Shown here piece by piece: positions 32,043-38,449 of a stretch of 64,000 nucleotides of DNA. The position numbers and the translations under genes were made by a program. The notes beneath the pieces are model-generated. The model was not told the origin of the DNA. It searched no databases and saw only the letters and a program-made list of their open reading frames with translations. Position 1 is the stretch's first letter, and each line of letters starts with the position of its first letter. Source of the DNA: a virus. Location: positions 29,804 to 93,803 of IMG/VR virus record IMGVR_UViG_3300009008_002419. The stretch is one strand, 5' to 3'.

Positions 32043-32740
32043 TTTTCATTATCTTTTTTATTATTCGCTTTCTCTTAAGAAATTGCGAGTGTAGTAGGTC
32101 AACCTTGTGGTCATGAAAATCTATAATGGCAGCACTAGTTTTTCCCATAGCTTTGCGCATTAGTCTTCCAGCCGACTGCCTAATTTTAATTTCGGATTTA
32201 ATAGGTCCTGCTAAAAACAAAACTTCTAAGCTTGGAAAATCAATTCCAGTGCTAAACAGACCGTAAGTGGAAATAATAACTTTAATCTTTCCAGCTTTAA
32301 GTCGTTTCATAATTTCTGCCCGTTTCTTTTTAGGCATTTTGGAAGTTAGTTTTTCGGACCCCTTTATTTTACTGTTCAAGTACTCGACCTGTGATAGTCG
32401 AGAGCTAAGGATACAGATAAATTTGTCTTTATTTAGTTCGGCTTGTTTGAGGATCAGCTCGTTTCTGGCATGATTTTGTGATAAATCATTCAGCATTTCC
32501 TGATATTCAGTAGTACTGAAAAGCGGAAAATAATAGTCTGTTTTTATTTCTTCAAAAGTAGGAGTTATAAGAACATTCTCTAATTTCTTTTTTTCTACTG
32601 TATGGATTTTAGGACCAGTGGCTAAAAATATAACCTCAGTTAATCCGTCTTCTCTTCTGGGGGTAGCACTAAAACCAAATTTATACTTTGCGGTTAGTTT
32701 TGTTAGCGCTCTATAATATGTTTGTGCTGCGACAATATGT
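32035..32740 (-). CDS. SF2 DNA helicase, 3' exon
   Basis: The C-terminal half of a helicase split by the insertion at 32741-33805. It begins HIVAAQTYYRALTKLTAKYK just after the DEVH box and contains motif III (GFSATPRR), motif IV (FICILSSRL), motif V (VIISTYGLFSTGIDFP) and motif VI (IRQSAGRLMRKA). Joining base 33806 to 32740 restores D-E-V-H-I-V and a 1371-nt frame (665 + 706 nt) coding 456 aa, which supports precise splicing. An internal ATG would give a truncated protein, but the conserved motifs start well before it. It resembles phage UvsW/RadD-like branch-migration helicases. Confidence 0.9.
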
Positions 32741-33805
32741 CAATTTGTTATCCTAAAGACTTTTTATTCTTTAGTTCTTATAATTAGCTTATAAGTTCGG
32801 CGTACTTTTTTACCTTATACTGGTAAGTACTTAGGTATCGGACACTCTTGGTAGAATTATATTTATTCATCTACTACGCTCTACACTGCTAATTAGCCTT
32901 ACGCTATCTAATTAGTTAGCACGGAATTAGCTCATTTAATCAGCCTTCTCCGTTTTTGCCCAATTATAATTTCTGATTTTTCAATCAAAAACGGCACATG
33001 CTTTTTTAAACATTTCTTTTTTTCGTTCCAAACAAACAGAGGTATCATTATATAAATATTTATATAATTCTTTAATTTTTTTATTATCTGAAGTTGAAAT
33101 ACGAAAACATGTTATTTGATCTAAGGTTTTACTATACTTTATTTCACTAATTTTATTTGGAAGACGCAATACATCCTTAGTCCAAGTTATGATTGGTTTG
33201 CTTCCTACTATACTAAAACCAGCTCTACACACTGTTTTTCTTATATAAATTGACCCATCACCATCAAACAACCCTCTAATAAAATGTCTTATTAAATGAT
33301 CTGGAACATTTTCAGGTGGTTTTAAAATCAAAGATTTTTTAGGTATACATCCTTGTTTTATTAGGTCTGTGTGCATTTGTTTGTCAGTAAATTCTAATCG
33401 TTTTGTATTATGACCTTTAACATTCTGTATTTTGTTTTTAAGATTTAATGCCTGTTTAAGCTTACTTAAGTGTTCTATGTCTTTTGTATGTAAAGCTAAG
33501 CTAATGCCTAGATTGTGTGAATGCACACAACCGTCTGCGTAAAGAAATCCAAGCCAATAAGCTTTTTCTTCTGTGTCTATGTCAGCAAAAAAATCTTTTT
33601 TTCTGTCAATTGGTGTATGACAGTGATCATAATCTCTAACAATTCCGTGTTCATGTAAAGTTTTATAAACTTCTCTTTTAGACGAAATGTTTAATTCTTC
33701 CATAATCTGGTACGCGGAATATCCTTTTTTGTATAAAGTAAGAATTTGGTTCTTCATACTTTTTAGTGTACGTACTAATATGGAGTTTGTCAATAGCTTA
33801 ATTGT
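32741..33805 (-). mobile_element. Probable group I intron with homing endonuclease gene
   Basis: A 1065-nt insertion inside the DEAH box codons. The 5' exon ends in U (GATGAGGT) and the insertion ends in G (AACAAATTG) before ACATATT, exactly the group I rule (exon U, omega G). Splicing restores GTA CAT ATT (V-H-I). The 240 nt after the endonuclease gene hold core-like elements: TTGGGCAAAAACGG, GCTAATTCCGTGCTAACTAA, and ACTA/TAGT strings suited to P7. Full folding was not possible by hand. The endonuclease lies near the 5' end, within about 50 nt of the splice site. Without splicing the helicase stops 12 nt into the insertion. Confidence 0.85.
32981..33757 (-). CDS. LAGLIDADG homing endonuclease (intron-encoded)
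   Basis: A 258-aa double-motif LAGLIDADG enzyme. Motif 1 is AYWLGFLYADG and motif 2 FIRGLFDGDGSI, each ending in the catalytic acidic residue. The N-terminus carries a helix-turn-helix (YKKGYSAYQIMEELNIS) for DNA recognition. It would cut the intronless helicase gene and copy the intron in. I place the start at the ATG at 33757. A TTG at 33793 in the same frame would add 12 residues and sits almost on the splice site. No SD is seen for either. The endonuclease appears intact, so the intron is probably still mobile. Confidence 0.88.
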   Translation of the reverse strand: MKNQILTLYKKGYSAYQIMEELNISSKREVYKTLHEHGIVRDYDHCHTPIDRKKDFFADIDTEEKAYWLGFLYADGCVHSHNLGISLALHTKDIEHLSKLKQALNLKNKIQNVKGHNTKRLEFTDKQMHTDLIKQGCIPKKSLILKPPENVPDHLIRHFIRGLFDGDGSIYIRKTVCRAGFSIVGSKPIITWTKDVLRLPNKISEIKYSKTLDQITCFRISTSDNKKIKELYKYLYNDTSVCLERKKEMFKKACAVFD

Positions 33806-34470
33806 ACCTCATCGCAAATTATTTGCCCAAACATATTGTTTATTTTTTGTAACTTATCATCGGTTAGCCGCGTAACTGTCTGTAACAGTCCAACACTTAT
33901 ATTTTTTAAATAAAATTTACCTGCACCAATAAAACCTATTTCGTCTTTAGTAATAGTAGTGTGGTTTACTAGATTTTGTATTGTTTGATTAGCTAATTCA
34001 ATAGTGTGTACTAAAATTAATGTTGGTTCTTTTCTTTTTAGAATAAGATCAATGTACGCTAGGCTCTTGCCAGAACCTGTCATGGCTTCTACAATTCCAA
34101 TGGTTTTATTTAAACACGTTGTAACAATTTCAGTTTGATAATCTCTTAATTGTAAGTGTTCCTTGAGTTTATGTTTATTAAAGTATTTTTCATTTCTATA
34201 TGTTTTTCGATTATCTATGATATCTGTATTTTTTGAGTTGATGTGTTTATGAATATTAGCTATGTACCCAATTGGAACTTGTAGGCTTTTCTCATTCTTC
34301 ATGTAATATTTGAAATCTCTAGGTATACCAAAAGGAGTTACTCCTATATTCTGGGCTTTAGAGAAGGCTGGATTTGCGATTGTAAGGTCTGTCATAATTG
34401 CATTAGATTGCTCTTTTGTCAACCCCGTAATCGTAGCTTTACTGTCTAGTGTGATTGTTGGTTTGCTCAT
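33806..34470 (-). CDS. SF2 DNA helicase, 5' exon
   Basis: The N-terminal half (about 221 residues) of the helicase. It has LQLRDYQTEIV (Q/motif 0), VEAMTGSGKSLAYI (Walker A), LILVHTIELANQTI (Ia), GLLQTVTRL, and IICDEV leading into the split DEVH box. The first 120 residues look like an N-terminal substrate or accessory domain as in UvsW. The ATG is only 7 nt past a TATATT box with no SD, so this first gene of the leftward block is probably translated from a leaderless mRNA. The spliced enzyme would remodel forks or recombination intermediates. Confidence 0.9.
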
Positions 34471-34477
34471 AGTGTTT

Positions 34478-34505
34478 AATATAAATGATTGTGCTAAAAA
34501 CTCAA
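34478..34505 (-). promoter_or_regulatory. Promoter of the leftward block, leaderless type
   Basis: Minus-strand TTGAGT (34500-34505), 16-nt spacer, TATATT (34478-34483), then AAACACT and ATG at 34470. The expected +1 falls on or next to the A of ATG. The architecture is the same as the promoter at 24275-24302 (TATATT CAACAC ATG). Confidence 0.68.
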
Positions 34506-34521
34506 GGATATTTACTCTTCT

Positions 34522-34535
34522 TTCTTATACCAAAA
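34522..34535 (-). promoter_or_regulatory. Recurrent motif TTTTGGTATAAGAA, copy 3
   Basis: Identical to the copy at 7884-7897. It lies about 50 nt upstream of the helicase ATG, between the leaderless promoter and the rightward promoter. If it acts as a -10 it would give a transcript with a leader of about 45 nt, an alternative start for the leftward block. Confidence 0.35.
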
Positions 34536-34547
34536 ATTAAATTGTTA

Positions 34548-34576
34548 TTGACCTGGGTATTTGATATACTTATATT
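34548..34576 (+). promoter_or_regulatory. Sigma70-type promoter for the tail operon
   Basis: TTGACC (34548-34553), 17-nt spacer, TATATT (34571-34576). It heads the rightward structural genes and would give a leader of about 35 nt before the ATG at 34618. It lies back to back with the leftward promoters in a 147-nt divergent region. Confidence 0.72.
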
Positions 34577-34602
34577 AAATAGAACCAACAAATTACACAT
34601 AC

Positions 34603-34611
34603 TAACCGAAA
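34603..34611 (+). promoter_or_regulatory. Non-SD start-adjacent motif TAACCGAAA, copy 3
   Basis: TAACCGAAA GATATA ATG precedes the first tail gene with a 6-nt spacer and no clear SD, matching the sites before 3794 and 19971 on the other strand. No upstream gene ends here, so the motif is not just a stop-codon context. Confidence 0.4.
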
Positions 34612-34617
34612 GATATA

Positions 34618-35040
34618 ATGCCAGAAAAAGAATTTAGTCCGTCACAAATGGTAGAAGATTTTGTTTTACAGGGATCCTGCCAACATGAGATTGAAATTAT
34701 TAAAGATAAGATAGATGCTAAGATTACCAACTTAACTAGTGAAAGCCAGTTAGCCATTGAAAAAGAAATGTCCTCATCTAAAGACGGGCCCGCTGCAGTT
34801 TTGCATGGGTTCTCTTTGTCTATTTTAAGTCATGTACTTACATCTTATAACGGTAAAGAAGTTAAAGATGTTGAGGAAGCCCGAGAGTTACTAGGGCAAC
34901 TTCCGGGAGCTGTTATTGACCATATGATTAAACAACAGCAAGCCTTTGAGACTGCTCTAGCAAAAGCTCTTACAGGCGAAGAAATCGAAAACACGTTTTT
35001 CGAGACAGAACCAGCCTCTACCGACTCCGAGCAAGAATAA
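34618..35040 (+). CDS. Tail assembly chaperone-like protein
   Basis: A 140-aa helical, acidic protein with an acidic tail (ENTFFETEPASTDSEQE). Two small helical genes immediately before a tape-measure gene are the classic position of tail assembly chaperones (lambda gpG/gpGT type), whose second part is normally reached by a programmed frameshift. The next ORF is in the -1 frame relative to this one. That frame is open back to 34950, 90 nt inside this gene, and a T5C run (34996-35001) reads TTT TTC in frame. The chaperone call therefore rests on position, size and frame relation rather than sequence similarity. It is the first gene of the tail operon. Confidence 0.65.
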   Translation: MPEKEFSPSQMVEDFVLQGSCQHEIEIIKDKIDAKITNLTSESQLAIEKEMSSSKDGPAAVLHGFSLSILSHVLTSYNGKEVKDVEEARELLGQLPGAVIDHMIKQQQAFETALAKALTGEEIENTFFETEPASTDSEQE

Positions 35041-35082
35041 ATAACCTTGATATAGGAGCTCCCCAGAGCCTTCAAGAGTCGG
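35021..35082 (+). other. Possible RNA stem bridging the two chaperone-like ORFs
   Basis: CCGACTC (35021-35027) is perfectly complementary to GAGTCGG (35076-35082). The stem would enclose the first ORF's stop codon, an AGGAG at 35054-35058 and a GGAGCTCC palindrome, and end 5 nt before the ATG at 35088. It could stimulate frameshifting or shape re-initiation. A 48-nt loop is large, so chance pairing is possible. Confidence 0.35.
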
Positions 35083-35087
35083 TATCT

Positions 35088-35405
35088 ATGCAGTATTTAT
35101 CCCGACAAGATGCAATTGAAGAGATGAGATTTCTGCTCCTAGTCAAAGCGATTTTACTTAAAAATACGGATCAGGGTGCAGTTGGGGATTTCAATACCTT
35201 AATGGAAAAATACAACAACTTAATACAGCTTAAACCGAAGAAGACTCTTAAATCGAAGCAACTGGCTGAGGATATGGAGGCTATGCGCGGTTTATTCGGG
35301 ACACCTCTAACGATTAAAAAGGGAGACCCTGTTAAAAAGGACCTCTCTAGTAATGTTGAAACTTTCACGAAAAAGGTGAAGAAGGATGCCAGAAGAGACA
35401 GTTAA
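35088..35405 (+). CDS. Second tail assembly chaperone-like protein
   Basis: A 105-aa basic, helical protein directly before and overlapping (20 nt) the tape measure gene. The ATG at 35088 has no SD at normal distance. The nearest AGGAG is 30 nt upstream. The same frame continues open upstream to 34950, and the codons just before the ATG (NLDIGAPQSLQESVS) look coding. This suggests the sequence is made, at least partly, as a -1 frameshift extension of the preceding protein, as in lambda gpGT. Otherwise it is a separate small protein with weak initiation. Function as tape-measure chaperone is inferred from position. Confidence 0.65.
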   Translation: MQYLSRQDAIEEMRFLLLVKAILLKNTDQGAVGDFNTLMEKYNNLIQLKPKKTLKSKQLAEDMEAMRGLFGTPLTIKKGDPVKKDLSSNVETFTKKVKKDARRDS

Positions 35406-38400
35406 ATATAAAATTGAAATAGATGATACTGATCTAGCTAGAAAACTAGCAGATGTTAGAGATCGTATTAATACTTCACTGGCTTCGCCTATTTCTAACT
35501 TTACAACTCCTACAGAACCTCTGGCTTTTGAGGCAACACTCCAACAGAACAATCTTGTTAATAGATTAGGAGAAGCATTTAGTCAAATTGATACGTCACA
35601 GCTAGGCGCTGTTAAAGATCAACTCTCTCAATTTTCAGAGGGTGCGCGATTAGCAGCGCAGCGGGCTAGTCAAGATATAGGTGAGTTAATGAGGACAGTC
35701 CCATCGATACCAATAAGCCGGTATCCTAGTGGCGCTCCCAATGCTTATAACCAAATTCTACATAATATCAACAATCAAGGATTCTTTGGAACTGCTAGAA
35801 ATTCTGCGATTGGTTTTGACTGGGACTCACAGATGCCGTTGTCTATAAGAGAGTATCAACATGAGGCTCGGGCTGCTTTATTTAGGCCAGATCGTGTAGG
35901 AAGTTTAAGTGCAGGAGCTGCGGAAATTGGTGTTTCTACAGCAGTTATGGGATTAAGTGGACCCCTAGGTTTTGCAACAGGAGCTTATTTACATTATGGG
36001 GCAGGGCGTGAGAAGCAGCGAGATGAGCTTGCTCTAACAATTCGTGGAATGTCACGTTCATTTAAGAGTGGGGAATTTGATTGGCATGAGTCTTTAACGG
36101 CTGCCGGCGGGCTCCAAGAACTTGAACGATCTCCTGATTTAAGGCTTAAGGGAATAGATCAAGATGAAATTCAAGGCACCATTCTAGATTTTGCTAACTT
36201 AGGCGGATTTGAAAAAACACAAGACGTAGATCAGTTTCTAAAAACTTCTCGAGATTTAATGAGTAATGTAAAGGAAGTAATGCACGCGTTACGAATTACT
36301 CGACAAGAAGCTGTAGAAGTAATGAGAGAGGTTCAGCAATTTGGTGTATCAGATTTAGGTGATGCTGGAGAACTGGCTTTTTCTGTTGGTGGTCTTGGAA
36401 AAACATTTAGACGAGACCCAAATGAGTTAATGTCGTTTGCAATGGAAGGCGCTAAACAGCTATTTACTACAGCTGGAGTTGCTCCAGGAACAGGGTTTGA
36501 TCTAATGATGCGTTCGCGTATAGAAGCAGAAGCTATGAGATCCACACCTATGGGTGAAATTTCTGTAGCTGCTCTTGGAGGACCTGGAGCTGCAGCACAG
36601 CAAATGATGGCAACTACAATGGAGTTTTACCAAAGCCCGCTTGGAATTAGAACTTTAAAAGCTATGCAAGCAGGTGCTGATCCAACAGCGTTTGGAATTA
36701 TGGACGCAAACTATGGAATGACGCCTTTAGAATATATGGGTCGAATGTTTACTGCCCCTTCTGATGCGGCCGAGTTCAGCACACGAGAAATGCTTGTTAA
36801 TCAAATTAATCCAGTGCTAGAGGTGCTTAATGAGCAATCAATGGGAGAAGGAGTTACAGATGCACAACTTGCAGGTACATTAATGCAGCGCTATGGTTGG
36901 GACAGAAATACTGCAGCTGCAAATGTTGCATTATTTAGAACTGACCCACAAATTATTGCTGAAAAAGAAATGACTGGATATTTCCAAGGTAAAAGTCAAG
37001 AAGCAATGGAAGAGCCAACGATTGGTCAGCGCTTTAAAGCACGAATGGGTGAAATAAAAGATAATTTTACAGGCGCATTTACTGACCCCGCTAATGCAAT
37101 TTATAGAGGCGCTAGTAACTTTGTAACTCGAGAATTAGGAATAAATCAAAGAAATTGGGAGAGTTTTTCACAAGGATTAACAAGCCGAGAAGAGAGTGAA
37201 ATTTATGCTGATCAAACAAACAGAGATGCTTCATTAAGTTTTTTAACAGGCGAAAACGTTGGTCGCACAAGGGCTGAGCGCGAAGAAATTGAGCAAAGAG
37301 TATCTAACTTAAGGGGTTTATTAGGAGCTGATTTTTTAGATGGGGGCGACATGATTGTAGAGCAACGCCGGGGTCGCTCTACTTTTGAAAAACTAGGGAT
37401 CCAGGTTTGGCCAGGACCAGCACCAATAATAACCACTAACCCTGTTTTAGGAAGGGCTTTAACGCCTTACGATACTAAAATATATAGTGGAGATGATGCT
37501 AAGAGGTTAATTTCAAAAATTGAATCTTTTGATCGTATGGAGCAGCAAGCTGAAGAAGTTAAAGTTAACGAACTGTCTCTCGATACAGTTAATCAAGCCA
37601 AAGGATTCATTTCATTTTCAAAAGACAGTACTTTTGAAGAAAATATGGAGCAAATAGACACGTTGACAGGACGAAAATCAGTTTACACGTTTATGGATGT
37701 AGAAGGCCCAATTAGTAAAGAGGCAGAAAAAGAACTTCAAACAAAAGAGTCTAAACTTTTAGCAGGTTTAAAAGAGTTTCATCCAGAGCAATTTCAAATA
37801 CTCGAAGAGTCCCGAAACGAGCTTATTGCTAGAAGAGATTTATCAGATGACAAAGAATTAATGAAAAGTCAAAAAGAACGACTTGGTAAAATTGTTAAAG
37901 ACAAACATTTAATTCAAGTACTAAGTGACCGAGACATGGTTAAAAAAGAATTCGATGAGGCAGTTAGATCTGGCGCATCAACAAATCGTATTGCCGAGTT
38001 AGCTAAAAATTTAAACAGCATTAACTCACGTTTAGCAGAAGAATCACCATTCCAGTGGGGCTCCGCTGATAAAACTTTAGAAGATGTTGCTAATACCTAC
38101 ATTGAATTAGAAGACACTGAAAAAAGTGTAGCACAAGCGGAAGCTGCTACACCAGGATTATTAGATAAAGGCAAAGCGTTTGCTTTTAAATTGGCTGTTA
38201 AAGCTGGTTTAAAAACTGGCGCTGAACCACTAGATGCTGATTTTACATATGAAGATTTTGTATCTGATAAAAAAATAGAACAGCATCGAAGAGCAGAAAA
38301 AATGATGAAGTCAGATGACTCTTTAACTAGAGTTCAAGGTGAATTAATGAAAGAATCGTTAGAGGACTCAAGCAATGTAATTAGAATTGATCCTCACCAA

Positions 38401-38445
38401 TTAGCTGATATTTTTAATGAAATTCAAACCAAACTTTTAAAGTAA
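35386..38445 (+). CDS. Tape measure protein
   Basis: A 1019-aa, largely helical protein with one hydrophobic, Gly/Ala-rich segment near residues 180-205 (GVSTAVMGLSGPLGFATG) of the sort seen in tape measures, which set tail length and enter the host membrane on ejection. The C-terminal 400 residues are highly charged and helical. Position after two chaperone-like genes and before hub and baseplate genes supports the call. No lytic transglycosylase or peptidase motif was noticed. It overlaps the previous ORF by 20 nt and ends 4 nt before the next. Confidence 0.82.
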   Translation: MPEETVKYKIEIDDTDLARKLADVRDRINTSLASPISNFTTPTEPLAFEATLQQNNLVNRLGEAFSQIDTSQLGAVKDQLSQFSEGARLAAQRASQDIGELMRTVPSIPISRYPSGAPNAYNQILHNINNQGFFGTARNSAIGFDWDSQMPLSIREYQHEARAALFRPDRVGSLSAGAAEIGVSTAVMGLSGPLGFATGAYLHYGAGREKQRDELALTIRGMSRSFKSGEFDWHESLTAAGGLQELERSPDLRLKGIDQDEIQGTILDFANLGGFEKTQDVDQFLKTSRDLMSNVKEVMHALRITRQEAVEVMREVQQFGVSDLGDAGELAFSVGGLGKTFRRDPNELMSFAMEGAKQLFTTAGVAPGTGFDLMMRSRIEAEAMRSTPMGEISVAALGGPGAAAQQMMATTMEFYQSPLGIRTLKAMQAGADPTAFGIMDANYGMTPLEYMGRMFTAPSDAAEFSTREMLVNQINPVLEVLNEQSMGEGVTDAQLAGTLMQRYGWDRNTAAANVALFRTDPQIIAEKEMTGYFQGKSQEAMEEPTIGQRFKARMGEIKDNFTGAFTDPANAIYRGASNFVTRELGINQRNWESFSQGLTSREESEIYADQTNRDASLSFLTGENVGRTRAEREEIEQRVSNLRGLLGADFLDGGDMIVEQRRGRSTFEKLGIQVWPGPAPIITTNPVLGRALTPYDTKIYSGDDAKRLISKIESFDRMEQQAEEVKVNELSLDTVNQAKGFISFSKDSTFEENMEQIDTLTGRKSVYTFMDVEGPISKEAEKELQTKESKLLAGLKEFHPEQFQILEESRNELIARRDLSDDKELMKSQKERLGKIVKDKHLIQVLSDRDMVKKEFDEAVRSGASTNRIAELAKNLNSINSRLAEESPFQWGSADKTLEDVANTYIELEDTEKSVAQAEAATPGLLDKGKAFAFKLAVKAGLKTGAEPLDADFTYEDFVSDKKIEQHRRAEKMMKSDDSLTRVQGELMKESLEDSSNVIRIDPHQLADIFNEIQTKLLK

Positions 38446-38449
38446 TAAA

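Noticed and set aside
32035-34470. Helicase broken by a frameshift or decay (pseudogene)
   Set aside because: Removing 32741-33805 restores the frame and the DEVH box exactly, and the insert carries an intact homing endonuclease, so an intron explains the split better.
35088-35405. Confident canonical -1 slippery heptamer between the chaperone-like ORFs
   Set aside because: The T5C run fits only partly (P-site re-pairing would be imperfect), so frameshifting is reported as possible, not as a feature.
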